Shown in pieces: positions 15,783 through 25,300 of a stretch of DNA of 53,577 bases (its first letter is position 1; every line of letters starts with the position of its first letter). The DNA comes from Peptoniphilaceae bacterium AM52-5BH. GTDB lineage: Bacteria > Bacillota > Clostridia > Tissierellales > Peptoniphilaceae. Where the stretch lies: NCBI GenBank assembly GCA_027669155.1, contig JAQEDR010000017.1, positions 1 through 53,577 on the forward strand. The letters run 5' to 3'. Under the pieces are notes generated by a model. That model did no database searches. It had not been told where the DNA came from and worked only from the letters and a program-made list of their open reading frames with translations. A program made the translations under genes and the position numbers.

Positions 15783-16418
15783 TTATCCTATCTTCTTCCA
15801 GCCTTCTGGATATTGGCTAGGACTAAAAGTATTGCTATCTATGGTTGACTCATATATAGACCCTTCAAAACTTACTTTGTCCCCTTTCTTATAGGCATCA
15901 TGAGCCCCTGTAGGTTGCTTAAATTCTGCTACCACCTCTGTCTCTTCTCCAGCTTGATTTGTGATTTTTACATTTAAAAACTCTTTATATAGGGCTGGTG
16001 TTGATGATGGTATCCAGGTTGTTTGGCTTCTATGCTCTTGTATAACTTCATAGATTTTTCCTTCGAAAGTAAACTTATCGCCTTCTTTGTACTCCTTATC
16101 CTCTTGGTACTCTTCGTATCTAGAAAGGATTTCTTCCTTTTGGTCGTCTGATAAGTCTTTAGCAAGGGTTATTGTCTTAAGGATAGACTTGATTGATTGC
16201 TCTTGCTCCGCTTGTCTTTTCGCTAGGTCTTCAAGGGCTTTGCTAGGGTTAAATTCTCTCGCTAGCTTTGCGATTGCCCTTTGCTCTAGGATCTCATCTT
16301 CAACTTCCGTCATATCTCCTTTAAAGCTTACGACAAAGTCCCTATAAGGCTCTTGTAGTGTGAGTCTTACCTTAGTCTCATCTGTTCCTGTGTAATATGC
16401 TTTTTGAATTTTGTACAT
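15783..16418 (-). CDS. Tail-tip protein with two CBM5/12-like carbohydrate-binding repeats
   Basis: 211 aa. The N-terminus resembles the DUF1366 group of siphovirus tail genes, followed by a coiled coil. Two chitin-binding-type repeats follow: EYKEGDKFTFEGKIYEV near residue 115 and AYKKGDKVSFEGSIYES near residue 173. It likely lies at the baseplate and helps bind cell-surface sugars. Confidence 0.65.
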   Translation of the reverse strand: MYKIQKAYYTGTDETKVRLTLQEPYRDFVVSFKGDMTEVEDEILEQRAIAKLAREFNPSKALEDLAKRQAEQEQSIKSILKTITLAKDLSDDQKEEILSRYEEYQEDKEYKEGDKFTFEGKIYEVIQEHRSQTTWIPSSTPALYKEFLNVKITNQAGEETEVVAEFKQPTGAHDAYKKGDKVSFEGSIYESTIDSNTFSPSQYPEGWKKIG

Positions 16419-16464
16419 TAGTACCTCCTTAATTTTTTATATAAAAAAGAGAGTCTAACCCCTC

Positions 16465-16950
16465 TTAATTATTTGGTATTATTTCTTGATATTCTCCTTC
16501 TGGTGGGAGTAGGGCTTGTTTATCCGTTGGCAAATCTTCTATGCAAGGTATAAAGATATCCCCTATTTCTCCTTCAAACAAGCATAATCTTTCTAAGATT
16601 ACATTAGCCCCATTATAAGATCTTATGTGTAAAGGTCCTTTTACTTCGCCACCTTTCAGCTCTATATAATTAAAATTTCCCTTACTTTTATGTGGTTTGT
16701 ATGTTCCTTTATAAATATCGACATCACCATCAATACTTCCAAAAAATCCAGGATAATATGTTTTATCATAATCTAAAGACATATTCTTTTCATGCATTCC
16801 TATGCTAGTGAATCCAGCTGCTGATGTCTTTAGATCTTTTATATAAACTTTATTGTCTTTAATAAAGATATCCTCGTTTGACCTCATATACATATATTCA
16901 GGACTTTGTAATTTACCACCATTTAATAATAGGTTGTGCTTAACTAACAT
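16465..16950 (-). CDS. Baseplate-region protein, beta-rich
   Basis: 161 aa, no named domain recognised. The sequence is beta-rich with Gly and aromatic residues and lacks membrane segments. It lies between BppU-type and carbohydrate-binding genes, so a receptor-binding or fibre role is likely from position only. It ends with a poor, Pro/Glu-rich tail. Confidence 0.55.
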   Translation of the reverse strand: MLVKHNLLLNGGKLQSPEYMYMRSNEDIFIKDNKVYIKDLKTSAAGFTSIGMHEKNMSLDYDKTYYPGFFGSIDGDVDIYKGTYKPHKSKGNFNYIELKGGEVKGPLHIRSYNGANVILERLCLFEGEIGDIFIPCIEDLPTDKQALLPPEGEYQEIIPNN

Positions 16951-16968
16951 AAAGCACCTCCTTTTGGA

Positions 16969-17445
16969 CTATCTTGGATACACTTCTTTGAACGTACCCC
17001 CCCCGATAAAATATTGACGTTTAGCCTTTTCTAGGGTGCTTTCGCTTGGAACAAATACAGGATTTCTGTTTTCGCCTTCTACAATTTCAAAATTCGACCA
17101 CTCAGCCCCCATATTAAATCCATCTGAACCTACCGCTGTATTACAAATTATAGCATTTGCATCAGATATATACTTAAAGGTGTATTCTACAATACCATCA
17201 ACTATTTTTACTCTAGAGTATCCTCCATAGCTCTTGTATCTTGTGCTATGACCTTGTGCCATTTGGACTTCATTTGTAACTTGTTTTCCCTCGCCAGGAA
17301 TTTGTTTTATTTTGCATGAAAAGGTATAGGTTTCACCGGGTGTTAAACCAGAGGTGTCTGATATATAAGAAGCTCCTACACGTTCTAATGGCTCTACTAC
17401 AATTTTTCTATCACCTTTATACAAATTTTCCTTTACCTGGATCAT
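16969..17445 (-). CDS. Baseplate-region protein, putative carbohydrate-binding fold
   Basis: 158 aa. SGLTPGETYTFSCKIKQ and the later AEWSNFEIVEG resemble jelly-roll carbohydrate-binding modules found in phage fibres. Its start overlaps the end of the BppU gene by four bases. It probably contributes to host attachment; the ligand is unknown. Confidence 0.55.
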   Translation of the reverse strand: MIQVKENLYKGDRKIVVEPLERVGASYISDTSGLTPGETYTFSCKIKQIPGEGKQVTNEVQMAQGHSTRYKSYGGYSRVKIVDGIVEYTFKYISDANAIICNTAVGSDGFNMGAEWSNFEIVEGENRNPVFVPSESTLEKAKRQYFIGGGTFKEVYPR

Positions 17446-18662
17446 CGCCCCTCCTCTCTAATCACACTAACCTTATCCTCTGGCATAGTAACAGTCGTAA
17501 AAATCATCTCCCCTGTAACTTTTTTACCAAAATCTATTTTATAGTCCTTTATTTGTGGGTAGACATGGATAGCGTATCTTAAGTCTTCGTCTGTCATACT
17601 GTAAAAAAGGATAACTCCTTGACTGGTTGATTTTATCCTAAATTTATACCTGTCGCTATCTACCTGCACTCTTAAGAAGTCATTGGCTACTAGCTTGCCT
17701 ATTTCCTTAGGCTTAAACTTAACCTGTCCGTCCTCAATATATGGGTCTAGGACATATACCACATCATTTTGGTACTTGGTTTCACTATCAAAGATAAGAT
17801 CTTTAAGATGTTGGACCTCTTCGTCTACCTCTATCTTATCTACTTTAGGTTCTAGCTTTTTATCTATATCATTATCTAGATTATCAAGCTTAGATTTGTA
17901 CTCTCCACTAAAGTTATTATCACTAAGTCCCTTGCCTGGCTCTTTGCCTACATAGTCTTTAAGTAGGCTCGCCACGTCTGCCTTTACTGTATCAGCTATA
18001 TTCTTAGCCTCAGAGTCTATATCCTTTAGGGCTTGGTCCTTCTTACTTCCTATAAGGCTTATGGCTTCCGTGCTACTGGTTTTTATCTTATCACTTTCTG
18101 TCTTAGATACCTGCCTTATATCGCTTATACTTTGACTTTTAGTAGCTTCTATACCCTTTAGATACTTATCCCCTGTACTTGATACTTCACGAGTCTTTGT
18201 GTCGACATATGAAGTAAATTCATTCTTTTTCTTCGTGATTATAGTTATGGTTTTATTTAGATTTTCGTCCGCTTGCTTTTGGACGTCGGCTGTGATTTCT
18301 TCTAGGGTTCTTTTTGACCTTTCAGCAGTTTCCTTATCTGGTAAGTTCCTAAATCCTTGGGTTACTCTTATAATTAAGTCTCGATCGCTTGGAAAGACAT
18401 ATCCTGCTACAGATATATCAAGCAAGTAGTCATCTACCGCAAGGTTTCCTGGCAAAGAAAAAGAGACTTCCGCACCTTTTACCTTGGTGGTCGTCTCCCA
18501 AAATTTCCCTTGACTTGTATATAAGGCTACCTGTGCCGACTGACCATCAAGCTTTTTCTCTCTGCCTTTGGCATCTTGAAGAATAAAGGCTAGGACAGAT
18601 GACCTATCAGCCTGCTTGATGACAGTACCGCCTTCAATCTGCCTTAAGTTGGTAGTATCCAT
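17442..18662 (-). CDS. BppU-type baseplate upper protein
   Basis: 406 aa. Residues 1-105 match the N-terminal BppU domain that attaches receptor-binding proteins to the siphovirus baseplate (QADRSSVLAFILQDAKGRE and a LPGNLAVDDYLLDI segment). Residues 110-280 are long coiled coil with SDI/KTES heptads. The C-terminal 120 residues are a beta-rich tip. It is coupled to the genes on both sides. Confidence 0.75.
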   Translation of the reverse strand: MDTTNLRQIEGGTVIKQADRSSVLAFILQDAKGREKKLDGQSAQVALYTSQGKFWETTTKVKGAEVSFSLPGNLAVDDYLLDISVAGYVFPSDRDLIIRVTQGFRNLPDKETAERSKRTLEEITADVQKQADENLNKTITIITKKKNEFTSYVDTKTREVSSTGDKYLKGIEATKSQSISDIRQVSKTESDKIKTSSTEAISLIGSKKDQALKDIDSEAKNIADTVKADVASLLKDYVGKEPGKGLSDNNFSGEYKSKLDNLDNDIDKKLEPKVDKIEVDEEVQHLKDLIFDSETKYQNDVVYVLDPYIEDGQVKFKPKEIGKLVANDFLRVQVDSDRYKFRIKSTSQGVILFYSMTDEDLRYAIHVYPQIKDYKIDFGKKVTGEMIFTTVTMPEDKVSVIREEGR

Positions 18663-18848
18663 CTAATCACCTTCTTTTTCTTCTTCATTGTCTTCTTTAT
18701 TTTCTGATTTCTCTTCCTTAAGCTCTTCTATTTCTTTTCTTAATTTGTCGTTTTCTTTTTGCAGTGTTGCTATTTCAACTATACACAAGGCGTACTCATA
18801 ATCTCTTGCTTTTAATTTGTCTGCATATACTTGCACAATTGGTTCCAT
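18663..18848 (-). CDS. Small coiled-coil protein in the tail module
   Basis: 61 aa. The first 30 residues are mixed; the rest is a highly charged coiled coil (LQKENDKLRKEIEELKEEK) with an acidic end. Similar short coiled-coil genes lie next to baseplate genes in Firmicutes phages. Function unknown. Confidence 0.6.
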   Translation of the reverse strand: MEPIVQVYADKLKARDYEYALCIVEIATLQKENDKLRKEIEELKEEKSENKEDNEEEKEGD

Positions 18849-18862
18849 AATTCCTCCTAAAG

Positions 18863-21661
18863 CTATTTGGTAGCTACTTCTCGTAAGCTTCCGCCTACGC
18901 TTACTTTTACAACTCCATCTGTATTAATGAAAATTCCATTGCCATCATAATTTTCTAATGCTATACCATTGTTGTATTCCCTTAATCGCATTCTCTTAAA
19001 GTGTATGATATTTTCGAATTTAGATTCCCCCTTAAATCTCACACCCTCATTCATAATTATCGGATGAGCCGCTCCACCATCTCTCGTATAGTTCCATCTA
19101 TCGAAAGACATATAGCGTATCCATCTTCTAGAATCATTATCATAGTAAGTAAATATCATTTGCCCTGTAGGATAATGACCCATATTGAGAGAGAATTGAC
19201 TGGCATCATCTGTATTAGTTGTAACATTTATTTCTCCAAATCGCTTCCCAGTCCATCTGTCGTCGCTCCACGTTACTTGGTTGTTAGCTATGTGTATACC
19301 AGGCTCCCCATAGCCATTTAAGGTTGTGAAGTCCCCTCGTACGCTGACATTACCTGAAAGGTCAATATTCCTCGCTTGGATTTTAACTGCTTCGGGGGAT
19401 TGATTGATTTTAGATATAATCTCATTTTCAGATACTTTACTTTCTAGGCCGTATTGGGTTAGCTTTACATCTGTTGTTAAGGACTTTATATCTCTCTCAA
19501 CCGTCCTTACTTGAGCCCTTATAGCACTATCTGTTTGAGTTATGGTGCTATAATTTTTGCGTACATAGTCCTTTAAACTACCTATTTCGTTATTGGTGTG
19601 CTCTATACTAGCCCCGATTCTTGCGTCAATACCTTTCGTAATTGTCTCTACACTTGTAGTTATTCGATTATCTGTCTGCTCTATCTTGGACTTAGCTTGA
19701 GTGATTTCTTTAGATAATCCGTCAATATCTGTATTCAGGGAATCTTTAAGGCCTCCTATCTGACTATCGGTGTAATCTTTGCTAGCTCCAACCTTAGTGT
19801 CGATATTTTGATTAATACTTTCCACACTAGATGTAATACGTTTATCAGTCTGCTCAATAAGAGATTTTGTCTGGGTTATTTCCTTGGATAGGTCTCCTAT
19901 ATCCTCATTGACTAAGGTCTTTAAGCTCCCAACTTCTTTACTTATCTTCTCGTCTGTTTGGGTATTGGTGGAGTAGTTAAGATTAAGAAATGTTTTAATC
20001 TTACTTTCTGTATTATCGCCCATTTCCTTAATCGCTTGCTCTTGGGTCTTGCTTGCACTAGTGATTTCCGCTGTAATTTCTTCTCTAGCGACTTTAAAGT
20101 TGCTTTTTATACCCAGTATTTCTTTGTCGATAATTTGATACTTATTTTCGGCGGTGGTGTTAAAATCATCAAATTTATTATATAATTCCCCTAGTTCCCC
20201 TTTAGCTTCACTTATGCTCTTACTTGCACTTTCAAGTTCTAGGGCTAGTAGGTCATGCCTTCTCTTAAAATCGACCTTAGTATAGTCAATGCTTTCCCCT
20301 AATTCTTTCTTGACCTTGGCTAAGTCTTTATCAATTTTATCGTTGATATTTATATTATTTTCACTTATATTTTTCTTAATTCCTTCTAAGCTATCAGCAA
20401 AATCTTTATTAGCTGTAAGCTGATCCTTTAGCGATACATTTATACCATCTATAGTCTTGTCAATCTCTAATTGCTTATCTATAATGGGCTTAGTTTGTCC
20501 CGTCTTGGGGTCTACATAAGTTGTTGACTCTGTTATGGATTCATATATCCTGCTATCAGTTTGTTCTCTTTCAGTCTTGTAAGTCTTAAAGCTATCATCA
20601 GTGTATCTTTTAGCGGTTGCTACTGACCCTTTTATGGCTTCTTCGGTAGTTTCAAACCTTACCCTGGTCTCTTCCCACATTTCTTTTGTAAGCTCGATAG
20701 TCTCTTTTACATCATCAACTATATCTACAGGCCTATTAGCCAGAGTCAACTCATTTTCAAAAGGCTTGTATGGATAAAATCTTCCTCCTGTTATCCTAAA
20801 CCTTTCCTTGGTCTTCCTATCTTTGTCTATAAGATATACATAGTCTCCAACCTCGTATTTTTGGGCATAAACACCTACAGCCTCAGATAAATCTTTAACT
20901 TTAAGCTTTATTGTTATCCTTGGCCTTGAAAGTACCTTAAGCTTTTCTGCTGCCGCTTCTTTGAGGTTCTCGATATTGGTATATCTTTCATCTTTCCAGT
21001 GATAGGTTATAGTTTTCCATGAATAGGATTTGTCCTCTAGGTAATCTTTGCCATTGTTTATCTGATTAATTTTAAGGCCGTTCATACCTTCAGGGATGAT
21101 TCGTGTTGCAAACTCAAAAGATTCTTCCGTGATATCTTTATCATCAATATTAAAGTCATCCATAAAGTAAGCCCCTCTGTCGGTGCCTAACTCTTTTCCT
21201 ACTATGATTTCTTGTTTGCTTGAATTGATTTTGTACTCATAGTTAAACTTCTTTATAGCCTCGGTAAAGACCTGCCAACTATCTTTGTGATCTGCTGTAA
21301 TTGTCCTTCTCTCTTTGAGATTTCCGACAATCTTATAAGACCAACCTTGTGGCAAAATACCTTTTAAAATATTTTCAAAAGTCTGATGCGGAAAGTTTAG
21401 GCTCTTATTAAATTGGGCTTGTAAAGTGTAGACTGCTTGCCTACATTCCACCTTATAACCGCCATAAAAGGGCTCTATATTCTTTATATCATATAGCTGT
21501 CCATCTTCGATTATTTGGCTTTCTACCTCAAAAAGATGTCTGTATTCCTTAGGGATTTCAAAGACTGGGCTTATTAGTTCGTTTATCCCTACATCAAAAT
21601 ATAGATTTCTATAGTAAGAGAAAACAAACTGCTCGTCTACATCATTTTTATAAACTAGCAT
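18863..21661 (-). CDS. Prophage tail endopeptidase / tail-tip (Tal-like) protein
   Basis: 932 aa. Residues 1-340 match the prophage-tail (Gp44-hub-like) domain at the tip of siphovirus tails. Residues 350-770 are coiled coil containing at least three copies of a ~55-aa unit with ITQxKSxIEQTDxRIT and a following KDYTDS/EHTNNE element. Residues 780-932 are a beta-rich C-terminus (GINVSVRGDFTTLNG-like) that may be a carbohydrate-binding or knob domain. It starts inside the dit gene end (7-base overlap). Confidence 0.8.
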   Translation of the reverse strand: MLVYKNDVDEQFVFSYYRNLYFDVGINELISPVFEIPKEYRHLFEVESQIIEDGQLYDIKNIEPFYGGYKVECRQAVYTLQAQFNKSLNFPHQTFENILKGILPQGWSYKIVGNLKERRTITADHKDSWQVFTEAIKKFNYEYKINSSKQEIIVGKELGTDRGAYFMDDFNIDDKDITEESFEFATRIIPEGMNGLKINQINNGKDYLEDKSYSWKTITYHWKDERYTNIENLKEAAAEKLKVLSRPRITIKLKVKDLSEAVGVYAQKYEVGDYVYLIDKDRKTKERFRITGGRFYPYKPFENELTLANRPVDIVDDVKETIELTKEMWEETRVRFETTEEAIKGSVATAKRYTDDSFKTYKTEREQTDSRIYESITESTTYVDPKTGQTKPIIDKQLEIDKTIDGINVSLKDQLTANKDFADSLEGIKKNISENNININDKIDKDLAKVKKELGESIDYTKVDFKRRHDLLALELESASKSISEAKGELGELYNKFDDFNTTAENKYQIIDKEILGIKSNFKVAREEITAEITSASKTQEQAIKEMGDNTESKIKTFLNLNYSTNTQTDEKISKEVGSLKTLVNEDIGDLSKEITQTKSLIEQTDKRITSSVESINQNIDTKVGASKDYTDSQIGGLKDSLNTDIDGLSKEITQAKSKIEQTDNRITTSVETITKGIDARIGASIEHTNNEIGSLKDYVRKNYSTITQTDSAIRAQVRTVERDIKSLTTDVKLTQYGLESKVSENEIISKINQSPEAVKIQARNIDLSGNVSVRGDFTTLNGYGEPGIHIANNQVTWSDDRWTGKRFGEINVTTNTDDASQFSLNMGHYPTGQMIFTYYDNDSRRWIRYMSFDRWNYTRDGGAAHPIIMNEGVRFKGESKFENIIHFKRMRLREYNNGIALENYDGNGIFINTDGVVKVSVGGSLREVATK

Positions 21662-22326
21662 AAGACCCTCCCTTCAAATTCTAAGAAGCACCTAAAGCCT
21701 TCTTTACCTTCTACCAATATATCGACATAATCGGTGATATATGGAAAGCTTATTATATTAAATTGGTCTTCCATATTTGCTATATGTAGCCCCTTTTCAG
21801 AATCTATAATCGCTTCTCCATCTAATCCATGGACACTTATATCATCATCAAATCCCTTGATTCTCACTTCATACGGCGTTTTACCCTCTAACCTTATTCT
21901 GCAAGGTGTAGGAAGGTTTCCGTTATTATAAATCCTTACTGTTTCGCCTATTGGGATTTCGTTAACCTGCGTATTAAGCATGGCTATTGCTTTACCCTTA
22001 AAAGTAACATTCTGATAGAAATATCTAGTTTCTACGCTTTCTTCTAAGAATCTTCCTCTATAAAACACCTCATTATCAAAAGTGATTTTAGCATATTCTA
22101 GAATGTTAGATACTTTATTTCTGTTTTTTCTTATTTCTTCTTTAGTTCCTTTAAATTCTATAGTAAAAGAGACAGGGGCGAAAGCTGTCCTCTTTTTACT
22201 ATAAAAAACTAGACCACTATCAGTCTTAAACTCATCTCTTACGACTTCGGTATTCCCGATTTCAGGATAAGCTAAACCATGAGCATTATATGGTCTTAAA
22301 TCTTTAATTAAATTAAAAGCTATCAC
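21655..22326 (-). CDS. Distal tail protein (Dit)
   Basis: 223 aa, GTG start. The order tape measure, Dit, Tal and the length fit the siphovirus tail component (SPP1 gp19.1-like) that forms the hexameric ring joining tube to baseplate. The N-terminal half has the Dit-type strand pattern (KTDSGLVFYSKKRTAFAPVSF), and the C-terminal half a galectin-like beta domain. Confidence 0.82.
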   Translation of the reverse strand: MIAFNLIKDLRPYNAHGLAYPEIGNTEVVRDEFKTDSGLVFYSKKRTAFAPVSFTIEFKGTKEEIRKNRNKVSNILEYAKITFDNEVFYRGRFLEESVETRYFYQNVTFKGKAIAMLNTQVNEIPIGETVRIYNNGNLPTPCRIRLEGKTPYEVRIKGFDDDISVHGLDGEAIIDSEKGLHIANMEDQFNIISFPYITDYVDILVEGKEGFRCFLEFEGRVLC

Positions 22327-25300
22327 CCTCTACGCCTCTTTTCTTTTGATATTTCTTGGCTAACTATCGGTGCTACTGCCTTTCCTATCTCTCTAGAGTC
22401 AAGATTAATTACACAAGGAACTGCCCCGTTCTCAATCTCAACTTTTACATCTTGCTTACTTTGGATTGTTCCACCTGCAAGGCTATAAGCTAAGTCTGTG
22501 CCTAGTTTGCTATTATTTAGTAGGACTGTTTTCTTAGCCCTATCTCTAATAGCTTCCATGGTATTTCGTATCTTTTTAACTGCAAAGCCTTCTTCATCTT
22601 CGATACCTATTCCTAGACCTTTAGTAAGCATTCGACCGACTTCATCCCTCATCACTCTTGAAGGTGAGTGGATAGCGGCCGCTCTTTTAGCTGCCCATAC
22701 TGCTGATTGCATAACTGAAACGGCAGCTGATATTACACCAGACCTACCGCCATATATACCGCCAGCTAGTCCAGACATTAGGTTGTATCCAGCAGAAGAG
22801 AAAGAACCTCGATAGCCATTTACAGTACCAACCATACTAGAGCACATGGAAGATACAGTTGACTTAGCTCTACTTGCTCCACTACTTATAGCGGATACAA
22901 GACCATTCATCATTGAGTTAGCATTTGACTTTACTTGGCTTGATGTGTTTCTCATCTTTGAATTTATGCTGTTACTCATATTATTAAATTGGTTTTTAAC
23001 CTTATTAGATCCACTCGTAACAACAGAGGCAAAGTTATTCATCATGCTTCTAGATTGATTTGATACATTTGAGCTTAGATTACTAAAAGTTGAGTTTATT
23101 CTAGCTTGCAATCCTGTAAAAGCACTCTGTACCCTATTAGCTCCGCTATTTACACTAGATGTTATGTTGTTCATCATAGCGTTAGCACTTGCACTCGCTC
23201 GGCTAGAGGTTGCGTTGAGGCTTGATTGGATTTGATTACCCATGGAATTTACATCAGCTACAACCTTATTAGCTCCAGAGCTTATAGCACTCGTATAACC
23301 ATTCATGGCTGTACGTCCTGCATTTTCAAATCCAGGTATCTTACTATCTAAAGAGCTTACCGCCCCTTGTCCTACTGCTTCGGTTGAAGCATCTACTGTA
23401 GGCTTGGATAAGTCTATACCACCTGCAAATTGATTGCCTAACTCGTTTCCTTTAGCTTGGGCTTCTTGACTACTTGCATCTAATTTTTCAGTAGCACTTT
23501 GACCCAACATTTGAGATCTCATGGTTACATCCATGGTTGAACTCTCAATACCATCTGCGAAGTTGGTACCAGTATTTAGACCCTTTTGGTTGGCGTCATT
23601 AAAGAGTAAGGAAGATCTAGCTTCTAAAGGATTGGAAAAGGTGTTTTGGTAAGCACTAGATACATTTACTTCACCATTAGATACACCTTCACCATATGCA
23701 CTAGCATTTTGATATCCCAACTGCCTTAAGGCTTCTTGGATATTAGCTTCGCTTAGCCCCATATTTTTTAGGGATATATAGGCTTGTTCTGCTGTTGCAC
23801 GACCTGCCTCTGTACCTGCACCAAAACCTTCCATATTAAGATATCCAGCTTGGTTCATTGCCTCTATAGCTTGTAAAGAGGTAAGACCTGAGTCAATCAA
23901 TTGTCTATATACTCCAAGAGCAGCTTCACTGGCTGAACCTGAACCTTGTGCAAAGGCGTCAATATTTATCTGGCCTTTACTAAACATTTCGTCAAAGGCT
24001 TCTACTTCTTCAAGCCCCATATCCATCATGGTCTTAAATTCATTTACTACGCTTTCTTTGCCTTCTTCCGTACCAACTTTAAGACCTTCCATGTTCTTTC
24101 GGCCTATCTCGGTTAGCTTCTCTACCGCTTCTATTTCAGTATAGCCGTCCTCCATAAGCTGTTGGAGCATTTCTCTATAAGTTTGTCCGCCTTCTTCTGT
24201 ACCATTTACGTATCCGTCTATATTAAGACCTGCAATCTCAAAGAATTTCTCCGCCGCCTCCATAGTATCAAGGCCAGATGTTCTTATGGCTGTGTAAGCA
24301 CTTCTAACATTTTCTGAGCCTTCATATATAGCTTGGGCATATTCTTCTACACTTGCCTTACCTTCTTGTCTTATAATGGCTCTGGCGTCTGAGTCTGATA
24401 CTCCGCCTTGGATTAGGTCTTTGTAGGCTGTTGATATATCTGTTGTTCCTTCTTTCAGACCATCAACTACCCCTTGAACCATATTCTCACCAGTAGGCTT
24501 AGTTTCCGATCCATCTACTGAGTCATTTACCTTTTTAGGCAGATCTTTAGCCTTGTCAGAAACTTTATTCTCGTTTTCATCCCAGCCTTGCTTGATACCA
24601 TCTATAAAGGATTTTCCTATATCTTTTAGCTTGCCTATTCCTGCTTTTAGCTTGCTTCCAAGTACTGATATAAGCCCTTTAGAGTGTACGTCTGCAAAGA
24701 AGCCTTTAGCGGCATCTATACCGTCGCCTATCTTACTAACTAAAGATTTCCCGACATTTACGAGGGCGGAAGCTCCTTGCTTAATCTTGTTAGCAATTGA
24801 TCCTACGATTTTACCTGCAGAATTAGCAATCTTAGGTATATCAAGGTTAAATCCTTTTATTATAAAGGCAACTAATATACCGCCTACCGCTATCAGTCCT
24901 ATAGGATTTGATAAAATACCAGCTATCAAAGGTATTATTTTAGCTGCTAGGCCAGATATAAGGGCAAATCCTTTAGAAACACCGCTTCCTAAAGACTTCA
25001 TAAGTCCACTTCCAGCCTTTGCAAGATTACTTCCCCCAGCTTTATTAATTCCAGTCGATAGAGTAGTAACTATATTCTTACCGATACTAGATAGCTTTCC
25101 AGAGCCTGTCTTTATGCCCTCTATTAAAGGCGTTATAGTTTCAAGGCCTGCCTTTTTCATAGATGAGGCTTTTCCTGATATACCTTTAGCTATATTGTCT
25201 ACAAGCTTTCCGCCTGCAGTATTTAGCTTCAATCCTTTATCATTAAAAGATTGTATTAAATTGCTAATTACACCGTCTGCAGACTTACTTACCGCTACTT

